A DNA stretch of 64,000 nt from Hoeflea sp. IMCC20628 (GTDB taxonomy: Bacteria; Pseudomonadota; Alphaproteobacteria; Rhizobiales; Rhizobiaceae), in NCBI RefSeq assembly GCF_001011155.1, contig NZ_CP011479.1, forward strand, positions 3,242,501 through 3,306,500, in the 5' to 3' direction. Below the pieces are notes generated by a model. The model had not been told where the DNA came from and did not search any database. It was given only the letters and a program-made list of their open reading frames with translations. The translations under genes and the position numbers were made by a program. Positions 51,247-60,744 of the stretch are shown one piece after another. Every line of letters begins with the position of its first letter. The first letter of the stretch is position 1.

Positions 51247-53338
51247 ACTGAAAAGAACCAAGCTATCCGAGGCACGCCCGCTTGGCGCGCAACGCAACCT
51301 CGGCTGGCTACTTGTCATCTTGTTCGCCTTTGGCTGCATCCTCGTGCAGGATCGCATCGATTGGGTTGCTCACTATCCCGACCGTCTTATGTTGCCGATA
51401 GATGGCGCCCTGAACGCCGTGATGGACTGGGTGGTTGCCAATTTCGAGCCGCTGTTCAAGGCCATTACTGCGCTTCTGTCTGCCCCGATGGAATGGATTC
51501 GCGCGCTGCTTCACGTCCTGCCGTGGAGTGTGTTTACCTTTGTCATGGCAGCCATCGCCTTTGGCGCGCGCGGTGCGGGATTGGCGGCATTTACTGCCCT
51601 GAGCCTTGTCTATGTGCAGACTGTGGACCTCTGGTTCGAAGCCATGAACTCCTTTGCGCTGGTGTTCATATCGGTACCGCTGGCAGTTCTGATCGGATTC
51701 GGCCTGGGCGTCTGGGGCTTTGTGTCTCCGCGTGCTCAACGCGCCATTTATCCCATGCTCGATATTGCACAGACAATTCCGGCCTTTGCCTATCTCTTGC
51801 CAATTCTGCTCTTATTCGGGTTTGGCCCGGTTGTCGGGCTCGTGGCCTCTATCCTTTTTGCGTTCCCCCCAATGGTGCGCAATACCATCCTGGGGCTGGA
51901 ACGGGTTCCCTCCGATATCATCGATGCAGGACTGATGTCGGGCGCAACATCGTTTCAGTCGTTTCGACAAGTTCGATTTCCGTCTGCGCTTCGGCAAATA
52001 CTGATCGGTGTCAACCAGACCACGATGGCCTCACTCAGCATGGTGATTGTCGCCTCGATTATCGGCGGCACCGCGGACATCGGTTGGGAGGTCCTGTCGA
52101 CCATGCGCAAGGCGCAGTTCGGAGACAGTCTCGTAGCAGGCGTTGTCATCGCATTGATGGCAATGATTCTTGACCGGATTACATTCGGCTTTGCCGAACG
52201 CGAAGGGGCGACCACCATTGTAAAGAGCAGGGTGCAGCGCTACGGATTTTCCCTGACTGTCGTCGCAATTGCGCTTGTCCTGCTGGCGCTGCAAACTGTG
52301 TTTCCGATTTTGGCTCACTGGCCGGACGGCTGGCACCTGGATCTGGCAGTCCCGCTTGATGCGGCGATCAATTGGTTCGTTGTCAGTTTCAAACCGGCGC
52401 TCGACAGCGTCAAGAACACCAGTCTTTTCGTGGTGATGCTGCCGCTCAAGCTGGGTTTTGACACCGCCATCAGCCCCTTTACCTGGGGGTTCGAACTGAA
52501 GTACTGGCACGTGGCCGGCTATTGTGCCCTCATCGGTGCCGCGGCCTTCGCCGCATACCGTGGAGGACGGTTTGCTTTGGCCGTCTGGATCGTTGTCCTG
52601 GCGCTGGTTTTCTATGTCGGCCTTACTGACATGCCCTGGCCCGCGATGTTGGCGATCCTGACCTATTTCGGTTTTTGCCTCGGTGGTTTTCCCTTGGCTA
52701 CCGGTACCGCTCTGGCGACGGGCTTTCTTCTGGTTTCCGGGTCCTGGGATAAGGCGATGCTCACGCTCTATCTCTGCTCGCTGTCTGTTCTTGCCGCGTT
52801 TGCTTTGGGTGCTGTGCTCGGGATTGTCGCAGCACAGAACGATTGGTTTTCCAGGATGATGCGCCCGGTCAACGACACGCTCCAGACGATGCCGCCTTTT
52901 GTTCTGCTGATTCCGATCGTGATGCTGTTCAGAATTGGCGAGTTTACAGCCCTGTTTGCCATTGTCTTCTACGCGCTCGTTCCCGCATTCCGGTACACCG
53001 AGCACGGCATAAGGCAGGTTTCGACCGATGCGGTGGAGGCGGCGACGAGCCTGGGGGCAACACCGAGCCAATTGCTCTTTTTGGTCAAGCTGCCGCTGGC
53101 GCTTCCAAACATCATGCTCGGGCTCAATCAATCGATCATGGCTGGCATCGCGATGCTGGTAATTGCAGCACTTGTTGGCACGACCGGGCTTGGCCAGGAG
53201 GTCTATATCGGTCTCAGCTCCGGCAATTTCGGGCAAGGGTTCGTCGCCGGAATCGGCATGGCCATCATCGCCATTACCGCAGATCGTTTCTGCCAGGCCT
53301 GGCAACGCAACTATCAGAACAATCTGACAAAAGGGTAG
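51233..53338 (+). CDS. Double-domain glycine betaine/choline-type ABC permease
   Basis: 701 residues, about twice a normal ProW. Two BPD_transp_1 domains in one chain, each with its own coupling loop: 'GLMSGATSFQSFRQVRFPSA' in the first and 'ATSLGATPSQLLFLVKLPLA' in the second. Each half begins with an extra membrane segment block. The halves probably replace the ProW homodimer. Overlaps the ATPase gene by 14 bases and is followed three bases later by the amidohydrolase. Confidence 0.9.
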   Translation: MTLNRLKRTKLSEARPLGAQRNLGWLLVILFAFGCILVQDRIDWVAHYPDRLMLPIDGALNAVMDWVVANFEPLFKAITALLSAPMEWIRALLHVLPWSVFTFVMAAIAFGARGAGLAAFTALSLVYVQTVDLWFEAMNSFALVFISVPLAVLIGFGLGVWGFVSPRAQRAIYPMLDIAQTIPAFAYLLPILLLFGFGPVVGLVASILFAFPPMVRNTILGLERVPSDIIDAGLMSGATSFQSFRQVRFPSALRQILIGVNQTTMASLSMVIVASIIGGTADIGWEVLSTMRKAQFGDSLVAGVVIALMAMILDRITFGFAEREGATTIVKSRVQRYGFSLTVVAIALVLLALQTVFPILAHWPDGWHLDLAVPLDAAINWFVVSFKPALDSVKNTSLFVVMLPLKLGFDTAISPFTWGFELKYWHVAGYCALIGAAAFAAYRGGRFALAVWIVVLALVFYVGLTDMPWPAMLAILTYFGFCLGGFPLATGTALATGFLLVSGSWDKAMLTLYLCSLSVLAAFALGAVLGIVAAQNDWFSRMMRPVNDTLQTMPPFVLLIPIVMLFRIGEFTALFAIVFYALVPAFRYTEHGIRQVSTDAVEAATSLGATPSQLLFLVKLPLALPNIMLGLNQSIMAGIAMLVIAALVGTTGLGQEVYIGLSSGNFGQGFVAGIGMAIIAITADRFCQAWQRNYQNNLTKG

Positions 53339-53341
53339 AGC

Positions 53342-54376
53342 ATGAAACTGGTTTATTCAGACGACCATCGCGAACATGCGGGCGCAAAGGAGATGCGGTA
53401 CGATCAGATGATCCCTATGTCCGAAAGCCCCGAGCGCATGGACATCATCATGGAAGCGCTCGCCAAGGCCGGGTTCAAGGATGTGGTGTCGCCCCAAGCT
53501 CATGGATTGGAGGTCGCGCACCAAATTCACGACCCGGCCTTCGTCAGTTTTCTGCAACGCTGCTACCCTCTTTGGGAAAAGGAATTCGGGCTCGGCGGGT
53601 TTGCCACGGCCTATACCTTCGGGATGCGCTCAATGGGCCAGTCGCCCAACGCCTCTGTCCATTCGATGCTGAGTTGCTATACTTTTGACGTCTGTGTTCC
53701 GTTCGTGAAAGGCACCTGGACCGCAATAAATTCGGCCAAGGATGTCGCGCTGACAGGAGCCGAGTTGATTCAGAACGGCGAGCAGGCCGTGTTCGCGCTT
53801 TGCCGCCCGCCAGGGCACCATGCTTCGCAGGATCTGGCGGGAGGGTATTGCTACATGAACAATGCCGCGATTGCGGCGCAGTCTCATCTCAACGCCGGCA
53901 GCAAGCGCGTGGCCATCCTTGATATCGATTATCACCACGGCAACGGCACCCAGACAATTTTCTATCAGCGCTCGGATGTGTTCTTTGCGTCGCTTCATTG
54001 CCGGCCCGAAGATGAATATCCGTTTCTTCTGGGCTACGCGACCGAAGTCGGAGAAGGGGATGGCAAGGGCTATAATCTCAACCTGCCAATGCCGCGCGGC
54101 ACCGACTATTCTGTATGGGAGCAAGCCCTTCAGACCGCCCTTCAACGCATTGAAGCCTATAATCCCGATGTCCTCGTTGTGTCGCTCGGGGTTGATACCT
54201 TTGCCGACGACCCAGTGGGTGGGTTCATGCTGCAAAGCCCGGATTTCACCGATATCGGCAGTAAAATCCGGACGCTGAACTGCCCTACGCAGTTCGTTAT
54301 GGAGGGGGGATATTCGATGAGCGAACTTGGAACGAATGTCGCCAATATTATTCGCGGATACTCCACAAAAGGGTAG
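53342..54376 (+). CDS. Histone deacetylase-superfamily amidohydrolase (acetylpolyamine type)
   Basis: 344 residues. Zinc-hydrolase fold of the class II HDAC/acetylpolyamine amidohydrolase group: catalytic His pair in 'CRPPGHHASQD', zinc ligands in 'ILDIDYHHGNGT' and 'SLGVDTFADDP', and the transition-state Tyr in 'MEGGYSMSELG'. These enzymes remove acetyl or other acyl groups from amines. Co-transcribed with the importer, it may deacylate an imported N-acyl quaternary or polyamine compound. Confidence 0.9.
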   Translation: MKLVYSDDHREHAGAKEMRYDQMIPMSESPERMDIIMEALAKAGFKDVVSPQAHGLEVAHQIHDPAFVSFLQRCYPLWEKEFGLGGFATAYTFGMRSMGQSPNASVHSMLSCYTFDVCVPFVKGTWTAINSAKDVALTGAELIQNGEQAVFALCRPPGHHASQDLAGGYCYMNNAAIAAQSHLNAGSKRVAILDIDYHHGNGTQTIFYQRSDVFFASLHCRPEDEYPFLLGYATEVGEGDGKGYNLNLPMPRGTDYSVWEQALQTALQRIEAYNPDVLVVSLGVDTFADDPVGGFMLQSPDFTDIGSKIRTLNCPTQFVMEGGYSMSELGTNVANIIRGYSTKG

Positions 54377-54447
54377 GAATTATTGTCGGAACACGGCTGG
54401 CCGGCGCTCCGAATTGAAATGGTTGGAAACTGCTGTGTGAACAGCGG

Positions 54448-54680
54448 CTATTTCTCAGCACAATTGTTCAGCCAGCGGCCGGTTTCCTGCCGGTCGCTGA
54501 CGCCGAATTCCTTGAGTGCAGCGCCATGGGAGGGAAGCGAACCGTCACCAGTTCCTCGGCGCGGCCGGGCCGCTTCAGAGATTTCTTGAGGACTTTCAAC
54601 GCAGCCTTGTTGTCGCAGGTCTTCGTCACGAAGCTCTCGAGAGCCTCTCCCTCGTGGTCGACGGCCCGCCAAAGACAGTC
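54448..54680 (-). pseudogene. IS6-family transposase remnant
   Basis: 'LWRAVDHEGEALESFVTK' and 'AALKVLKKSLKRPGRAEE', then in the next frame 'AALKEFGVSDRQETGRWLNN'. These are consecutive IS6/IS26-type motifs broken by a frameshift, with both ends missing. It separates the betaine-type operon from the sugar operon. The remaining bases 54377-54447 hold nothing recognisable. Confidence 0.75.
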
Positions 54681-54750
54681 GCAGCTTCCTGATTTCTGAA
54701 GCGAAAATCGGACCGAACCTGTTTCTCCATAACCGCGCAGTGGCAAAGGA

Positions 54751-55460
54751 TCAGATGGCCCGTCTTGCTGCCCAGACCATACCGCGGCGGATGATTTCCG
54801 TCACCTGTGGCACTTTCAGATCATCAAGCGTGTGCCCGATCGAGCAGTAGAACACCCGGCCCTTGTCCCAACGGCGCTTCCAGACGACAGGTATGACTGT
54901 CCCCTCGATCCACCACAGGTGATCACCGGAAAAGGTTGTGGTAGCCAGAACCTCGTTGGATGGATCGACCAGCATGTAATATTGCTCTGAATGCAATCTG
55001 AAACTCTTGATGTCCTTGACGATCGGATCATCAGGCCTGGTAATGGTGACGTCATAGTCGACGAAATCATCCGACGGCACCGGGTTGTCCGGCCAGCCCG
55101 GAGGATGGGCGACGAATTGTCCGCCGATCAGGAAATGATAGCTCGGGTGATCGCGGAAGGCATCGCCCATATGCCCGTGCCAACCGGCAATGCCGCAACC
55201 ACCGGCAATCAGTTTTTTAGCAGGCCAAGTTCCTCATCCGGGGTGATATTGCCGAACTCGTCCTGATGCGACGACCGGGCGCTTGACCAGATCGGGACGA
55301 TAAGATCGACATCGGCCATGCCCTCGGGATCGGCAAGCGGCGCCAGCGTAGTGTGGGTTACGACCTCGAAACCTTGCTGTTTCAGAAGGGTTTCGCACCA
55401 GTCGCCAAAACTGGTTGGTGCGTGGCCCTCCCAGCCGCCGACAAATAGAGCCGCTTTCAT
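54751..55460 (-). pseudogene. ThuA-like protein gene with a one-base frameshift
   Basis: The gene starts at ATG 55460 ('MKAALFVGGWEGHAPTSF') and meets a stop after 'EELGLLKN'. In the next frame it continues '[19 protein letters not shown]' to '[15 protein letters not shown]' at 54751. The break is at a run of six T on the plus strand (55213-55218); seven would restore 'LLKKLIAGG'. ThuA-like proteins belong to the class I glutamine amidotransferase-like fold and accompany sugar catabolism. Either a real frameshift, slippage-based expression or a sequencing error. Start overlaps the previous gene's stop. Confidence 0.8.
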
Positions 55461-56329
55461 CGTGCCTGTCCTCTCATGAATGCAAGTATGGAGGCCATGT
55501 CCCGCTGGCCATAGCCATCGGTCTGCGCCGCCTTCAGCACCTCCAGCGTGGTTTTAGTCTGCGGCATGACAACGCCGAGCTCATCGCCGAGCGCCAGAGC
55601 AAGCGTCACATCTTTCTGAGCGAGGTCGACAGTGAACGAGACGTCCTGTTCAGCCTCTTTGAGATAGTGGGCGCGCCTGTAACCAAGCATCGGGGCTGCA
55701 GCGGCCGAATTTTCAATGACTTCGAAGGCGTCCCTTTCGGTGACGCCGGCCTTGCCAGCCAATGTCAGAGCCTCGGAAACCGTCTGGTTCAATCCGTGAA
55801 TAAGCATGTTCACCGCCAGCTTCATCACCGCGCCTGCGCCAGTTGATCCAAGCCAGATTGTCTTGCGGCCGATAGCGTCAAACACATCGGCAAGTGCCGG
55901 ATAGGCGTTTTCATGACATCCAGCCATGATCAGCAACTGCGCGTCTTCGGCTGCCTGGGTGGCGCCGGAAACCGGAGCGTCAACAAAGACCTTGCCTGCA
56001 TTGGTGGCGGCGCTTGCAAGCTCGCGGACGAGACCCGGACTCATTGTCCCCATTTCGACCAACAGCCGGGCGCCGGGGCTTTGTATCAACCCCGTTGGTC
56101 CGAGATAGACCGCGCTGGCGGCCTCGTCATTGGCGAGCATGGTGACAACGGCTTCGGATCTGGAAGCGAGGTCTGCGAGGCCCGAGGCGGCTTTTGCATC
56201 ATGCGCCTTCACAAAAGCCTGGACCGGACCTGCGCTGCGATTCCACACGGTGACATCATGTCCGGTGCGAACACAGTTTGCCGCCATGCGGCGCCCCATC
56301 CGACCCAAACCTGCGAAGCCCAGTTTCAT
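55457..56329 (-). CDS. NAD(P)-dependent beta-hydroxyacid dehydrogenase (3-hydroxyisobutyrate dehydrogenase family)
   Basis: 290 residues from ATG 56329, one base after the ATPase stop. Rossmann start 'LGFAGLGRMGRRMAANCVRTG', substrate motif 'FVDAPVSGATQAAED', catalytic Lys in 'GAVMKLAVNMLIHG', and 'DLAQKDVTLALALGDELG'. The family covers tartronate semialdehyde reductase, 3-hydroxyisobutyrate and related dehydrogenases. In this operon it likely oxidises or reduces an acid derived from the imported sugar or polyol. Confidence 0.88.
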   Translation of the reverse strand: MKLGFAGLGRMGRRMAANCVRTGHDVTVWNRSAGPVQAFVKAHDAKAASGLADLASRSEAVVTMLANDEAASAVYLGPTGLIQSPGARLLVEMGTMSPGLVRELASAATNAGKVFVDAPVSGATQAAEDAQLLIMAGCHENAYPALADVFDAIGRKTIWLGSTGAGAVMKLAVNMLIHGLNQTVSEALTLAGKAGVTERDAFEVIENSAAAAPMLGYRRAHYLKEAEQDVSFTVDLAQKDVTLALALGDELGVVMPQTKTTLEVLKAAQTDGYGQRDMASILAFMRGQAR

Positions 56330-56330
56330 C

Positions 56331-57848
56331 TCAGGCTGCCTTTTCACCGTTTGGAACGATACCCGAAATCGCCTGTATGAGATTGTCTTCGGTGACTTCT
56401 TCGGAGGTGAACTCACGCATGATTCTGCCGTGATGCATGGCGATGATCCGGTCGGATACATGCAGCACTTCCGGCATTTCCGAAGAGATGACAATCACCG
56501 CATAGCCTTGTTTGGCCAGTTCCCGGATCAGGTTGTGAATTTCGGACTTGGACCCAACATCAATGCCGCGTGTCGGCTCATCGACGATCAGCACCTTCGG
56601 GTGCATCGACAGCCACTTGCCGATGACGATTTTCTGCTGATTGCCGCCGGACAAGTTGCCCACCATTTGACGCCAGCTTGGTGTCTTGATTTCCAGCTTG
56701 TCCCGGTAGAGATCGAAAATGGCGATCTCCGCACCGTCTGATACGAAGGGACCGGCGGTCAAATCGCTGACCTGTGGCAAGGTCATGTTATCCCGGCAAT
56801 TCATCCCCAGCACCAGACCCTGCTCCTTGCGATTTTCCGGAACCAGCGAAATGCCGTTTTCGATGGCCGCCACCGGCGAGGAGATCCTCACTTCCTTGCC
56901 TTCGAGAAAAATTGCGCCGCCGGTTGGCGAGCGCAGCCCGAACAGGGTTTCGGCGATTTCCGTCCGTCCGGCGCCGACCAGACCATAGAACCCGACAACT
57001 TCACCCGAATGAACCTTGAAGCTGACGTTCTGAAACAGTGAATCGCAGGAGAGGCCTTTGACCTCGAGCGCGATATCTCCGAAATCCGTATGTTGATGAT
57101 TTTTCGTAAGATCGAGGCTACGGCCGATCATCAACTGGGTGACCTCGTCCTCGTTCGTGTCGGCCGTGACAAGCGTGCCACGATAGGTGCCGTCGCGCAG
57201 GACGCTGATCCGGTCCGAGATTGTAAAGATCTCTTCCATGCGGTGGGAAATATAGACAATCCCGACACCGCGGGCTTTCAGGTCGCGGATGATGTCGAAC
57301 AGGACGATCTTTTCCGCGTCGGTCAGCGACGCTGTCGGCTCATCAAAAACAACGGCCTTGGCGTCCACCGTCAAGGCGCGGGCAATCTCCACCATCTGCT
57401 TGTTGGCAATCGACAGGTCACCAACTGTAACCTCGGGGCCAAACCCGCAGTTCAAACGTTCAAGAATGGCACCGGCCTTGGCAAAAAGCGTCTTCTTGTC
57501 GACCAGGCCGAAGCGTTTGCGCGGCAGTTCACCAAGGTAGATATTCTCGGCCACCGACATTTCTTCAGCCAGGCTGAGTTCCTGATGGATGAGCACAATC
57601 CCCTTGGCTTTTGCCTCAAGCGGGGTTCGCATGGTGGCCTGCTGGCCTTCGATGAAGATCCGCCCTTCATCGGGCTGATGCATGCCGGCAAGAACCTTCA
57701 TCAGGGTCGATTTACCTGCGCCATTCTCGCCCAGGAGAGCATGAACTTCCCCCGGCAGCACTTCGAAACTGACACCATCCAGCGCGCGTACGCCCGGAAA
57801 TGTCTTGACGATGCCCTCAAGACGGAGGGATGGCGTTTGCGTGTTCAT
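56331..57848 (-). CDS. Ribose-type sugar ABC transporter ATPase (two ABC domains)
   Basis: 505 residues. The first ABC domain has 'LLGENGAGKST', 'VGDLSIANKQMVEIARAL' and 'VVFDEPTASL'. The second has the degenerate 'GLVGAGRTEIAE' loop, 'LSGGNQQKIVIGKWL' and 'LIVDEPTRGIDVG'. This RbsA/MglA/XylG layout is one chain energising the import of pentoses, hexoses or polyols. Stop and start overlap with the permease gene (ATGA). Confidence 0.93.
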   Translation of the reverse strand: MNTQTPSLRLEGIVKTFPGVRALDGVSFEVLPGEVHALLGENGAGKSTLMKVLAGMHQPDEGRIFIEGQQATMRTPLEAKAKGIVLIHQELSLAEEMSVAENIYLGELPRKRFGLVDKKTLFAKAGAILERLNCGFGPEVTVGDLSIANKQMVEIARALTVDAKAVVFDEPTASLTDAEKIVLFDIIRDLKARGVGIVYISHRMEEIFTISDRISVLRDGTYRGTLVTADTNEDEVTQLMIGRSLDLTKNHQHTDFGDIALEVKGLSCDSLFQNVSFKVHSGEVVGFYGLVGAGRTEIAETLFGLRSPTGGAIFLEGKEVRISSPVAAIENGISLVPENRKEQGLVLGMNCRDNMTLPQVSDLTAGPFVSDGAEIAIFDLYRDKLEIKTPSWRQMVGNLSGGNQQKIVIGKWLSMHPKVLIVDEPTRGIDVGSKSEIHNLIRELAKQGYAVIVISSEMPEVLHVSDRIIAMHHGRIMREFTSEEVTEDNLIQAISGIVPNGEKAA

Positions 57849-58849
57849 GTCCTGAGCTCCCCTTTGCCCTTGATATTCAGCTGACGGTCGAGAAACAGCA
57901 CCGCAATTAGGATCAGGCCGATGACCAGGTTTACGGTCTCGGTGTCAGCGCCGATGTGGCCAAGGCCCTTGCGCAGCAACTGGATGGCGATCACGCCACC
58001 GAAAGTGTTGATAACGGAACCGCTGCCGCCGGTGAGTTTGGTGCCGCCAAGCACCACTGCGGTGATGGCCCAGAGCTCGTAGAGTTCTCCATCATTGGGG
58101 TTGACCGAACCGCTGGCCGAATAAAAGACGACACTGGAAAGCGCGGTCAGAAAGCCGATCAGAATGAAATTCCACAGCATGTGCGGCCCGACCCTTATGC
58201 CGGCATTGACGGCAGCATCCCGATTGTCACCGACTGCGTAGGCATTGCGGCCATGGACGGTCTTGGCCATCAGGAACCAGACCAGGAAGGTCAGGGCGAT
58301 AAAGACAATTGCCGGAAACTCCAGGCCGAAAAAGCTGGATTCGGTCATGTCGACGAGAGTCCAGTTGAGCAGGAACGTCGGCTGTTCGCCATTGTACATG
58401 AACACCAGCCCCCGATAGCCAAGCATGGCCCCAAGGGTCACGATGAAGGCATCGACACCGGTTTTCCAGACGATCAGGCCGTTGATCGCTCCAAGCGCCA
58501 TCCCGGTGAGCAACGCCATGCCCCATGCGACGGGAATGACGCCCAATTCACCCAGGCCAGCAAATACTGGCCAGGTCTGCGAATCCAGCATGACGATGGC
58601 GCTGAGAGCGAAGATCGCACCGACCGACAGATCGATATTTCCGTTGATCATGATCACCGTCATGCCCAGGGCGATAATGCCGATGGGTGCGGATTGCTTG
58701 AGCAGCAGCAGCATGTTGTCGAGATCCATGAACTGGGTCTCGGACAGCGACAGGAATTGGCCTGCCACCGAGAAGAAGATGAGTTCAAGAACGATAAAGC
58801 CCCAGATGGCGCCACGCTTGATCAGCTTGGTACGGTTTGAATTGTTCAT
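57845..58849 (-). CDS. Ribose-type sugar ABC transporter permease 1 (RbsC-like)
   Basis: 334 residues from ATG 58849 (GGGGGCGGA upstream). About ten transmembrane helices; 'GNIDLSVGAIFALSAI' and 'YAVGDNRDAAVNAGIRV' are BPD_transp_2 family signatures. Pairs with permease 2 as a likely heterodimer. Confidence 0.92.
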   Translation of the reverse strand: MNNSNRTKLIKRGAIWGFIVLELIFFSVAGQFLSLSETQFMDLDNMLLLLKQSAPIGIIALGMTVIMINGNIDLSVGAIFALSAIVMLDSQTWPVFAGLGELGVIPVAWGMALLTGMALGAINGLIVWKTGVDAFIVTLGAMLGYRGLVFMYNGEQPTFLLNWTLVDMTESSFFGLEFPAIVFIALTFLVWFLMAKTVHGRNAYAVGDNRDAAVNAGIRVGPHMLWNFILIGFLTALSSVVFYSASGSVNPNDGELYELWAITAVVLGGTKLTGGSGSVINTFGGVIAIQLLRKGLGHIGADTETVNLVIGLILIAVLFLDRQLNIKGKGELRT

Positions 58850-58859
58850 ATCCGCCCCC

Positions 58860-59834
58860 TCAAGCGATCGGTGACAACAGCCGGCCACGCTTTGCAGCGA
58901 TGTCCAGCCATACGGCAAGAATTATGATGAGCCAGGTGATGACGTACTGGACATAGAACTCGAGCCCGACGAGCAGCAGACCATTTTGAATGAATCCCAG
59001 GATCATCACTCCGATCAGGGTCTTGAACACGGTTCCCGAGCCGCCCAGAAGAGACGCGCCGCCCAGGATGATCGCGGCAAGAACTTCCAGCTCCAGCCCC
59101 TGCCCGACGGTATTCTGGCTGCCCATCGACCGGCTGGCCTGAAGCAGCCCGGCTGTCGCCACGCAAAACGACGAAATCAAATAGGTCATCAACACGACAC
59201 GCGGCCGGCGGATGCCGGAAAAAGTCGCCGCCACCCCATTGCCGCCAACCGCATAGACCTTGCGGCCGAACGGTGTCTTGGCAAGCAATACGGAGAGCAG
59301 ACACGCCAAAACCACCAGTATGATGATCGGAACCGGTACGCCCAGAAACGACCCCTGACCGATGACGGAAAACCAGGTGCCCTCCTTGTCGGCGATATCC
59401 ATGTTCTTGCCGCCGCTATAGGTCAGCGTCAGACCATGGATTGCCGACAACATGCCAAGCGTCACAATCAGTGAATTGAGTTTGAAATACCCGACGAGCA
59501 GACCTATGACGCCACCAAGCGCCATGGTCATGGCGAACATCGCGGGGATGGCCAGTTCCGGGCCGATCTTGTCATGCAGATCGAGCACAACGATCGTCGA
59601 AAACGACATCATTGAACCGACCGACAGATCAAGGTTTCCGCTGATCACGACAAAGGTCACGCCAAGTGCCATAACGCCCAGAATTGCCGAAGATCTGACT
59701 ACGCCGAGCACGTTGTCGACCGTGAGAAAGCGGTCATTGAGCAATGCAAAGCCGATCATGAAAATCACGAATGCGACCAGAATACCCTGGCGCGCCAATA
59801 GCTTGCCGATTGTGTTCAGCCGTTCGTCCGCCAT
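58860..59834 (-). CDS. Ribose-type sugar ABC transporter permease 2 (RbsC-like)
   Basis: 324 residues from ATG 59834 (GGGAGGAG upstream). 'SGNLDLSVGSMMSFSTI' and 'YAVGGNGVAATFSGIRR' match the family; about ten transmembrane helices. Ten bases separate it from permease 1. Confidence 0.92.
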   Translation of the reverse strand: MADERLNTIGKLLARQGILVAFVIFMIGFALLNDRFLTVDNVLGVVRSSAILGVMALGVTFVVISGNLDLSVGSMMSFSTIVVLDLHDKIGPELAIPAMFAMTMALGGVIGLLVGYFKLNSLIVTLGMLSAIHGLTLTYSGGKNMDIADKEGTWFSVIGQGSFLGVPVPIIILVVLACLLSVLLAKTPFGRKVYAVGGNGVAATFSGIRRPRVVLMTYLISSFCVATAGLLQASRSMGSQNTVGQGLELEVLAAIILGGASLLGGSGTVFKTLIGVMILGFIQNGLLLVGLEFYVQYVITWLIIILAVWLDIAAKRGRLLSPIA

Positions 59835-59864
59835 ATTGTCTCCTCCCAACGTCTGATCCGTTTC

Positions 59865-60677
59865 TCAGACCAACGTCATGCCTCCGTCAATCATGACGAT
59901 CTGGCCCGTCATGTAATCGCTTTCCTTCGACGCCAGAAATGTTGTGGTGCCGGTAATGTCTTCCGGCGTCGCAACACGGCCGCGCAGGATGTCGGCCGAA
60001 AACTCCTCAATCGCCTGACCTTCCCGCTCCGAAGCGCCGATTTCCATCAGATCCTTGTCCAGTTGCCGCCACATCTCCGTTGCAACCACGCCGGGGCCAA
60101 ACCCGGTCACAGTAATATTGTGCTTTGCAAGGTCGCGAGCCCCCGATTGCGTCAGCGACACAACCGCCCACTTGGATGCACAGTAAGGTGCAACATTGTC
60201 GAACCCTTGGCGACTGGCGATCGAAGCGGTGTTGATGATCTTGCCGCCGCCGCCCTGGGCAATCATCTGTCTGGCGGCTTCCTGCATGCCGATGAGAACA
60301 CCCAAGCCATTAACATCCATGATCGTGCGCCAATTGTCGTCGGTCACATCAAGGAAATTCATCGGCTTGTTGATGCCGGCATTGTTGAACTTGACATCGA
60401 GCTTGCCGAATTCATCCACTGTCTTGGTTATCATTGCGCGCACCTGATCGCGCCTGGTCACATCCACTTCAGCCCAGGTGACTTTTCCGCCGCACCGGGC
60501 GGCGCGTTCGTGATTGGCCTTACTGACGTCTTCGGCCATCTCGCCATTGATGTCGGCGAAACAGACATCACCGCCTTCATCCAGCAACGCTTCGCCGATT
60601 GCGCGGCCTATCCCCTGCGCGGCACCTGTCACAAGACATGACCGACCGCTCAGGCGTCCATTGGAAACACCAGGCAT
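59865..60677 (-). CDS. Short-chain dehydrogenase/reductase
   Basis: 270 residues from ATG 60677 (GGGGGG upstream). Cofactor motif 'VTGAAQGIGRAIG', Asp in 'FADINGE' pointing to NAD, 'NNAGINKPM', and the catalytic Ser, Tyr-x3-Lys in 'TASIASRQGF' and 'PYCASKWAV'. Classical SDR, here probably a sugar or polyol dehydrogenase acting on the imported substrate. Lies between binding-protein and permease genes. Confidence 0.9.
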   Translation of the reverse strand: MPGVSNGRLSGRSCLVTGAAQGIGRAIGEALLDEGGDVCFADINGEMAEDVSKANHERAARCGGKVTWAEVDVTRRDQVRAMITKTVDEFGKLDVKFNNAGINKPMNFLDVTDDNWRTIMDVNGLGVLIGMQEAARQMIAQGGGGKIINTASIASRQGFDNVAPYCASKWAVVSLTQSGARDLAKHNITVTGFGPGVVATEMWRQLDKDLMEIGASEREGQAIEEFSADILRGRVATPEDITGTTTFLASKESDYMTGQIVMIDGGMTLV

Positions 60678-60705
60678 GCTTGCCCCCCGAATATGCATGT
60701 AGGTT

Positions 60706-60731
60706 GGCACAGGGCCGCCAAGCCCTGTGCC
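60706..60731 (-). terminator. Stem-loop between the binding-protein and dehydrogenase genes
   Basis: GGCACAGGGC-CGCCAA-GCCCTGTGCC, a perfect 10-bp stem 14 bases after the binding-protein stop; no T-run. Same arrangement as in the other importers of this window. Confidence 0.7.
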
Positions 60732-60744
60732 TTTCGGAAGGTTC

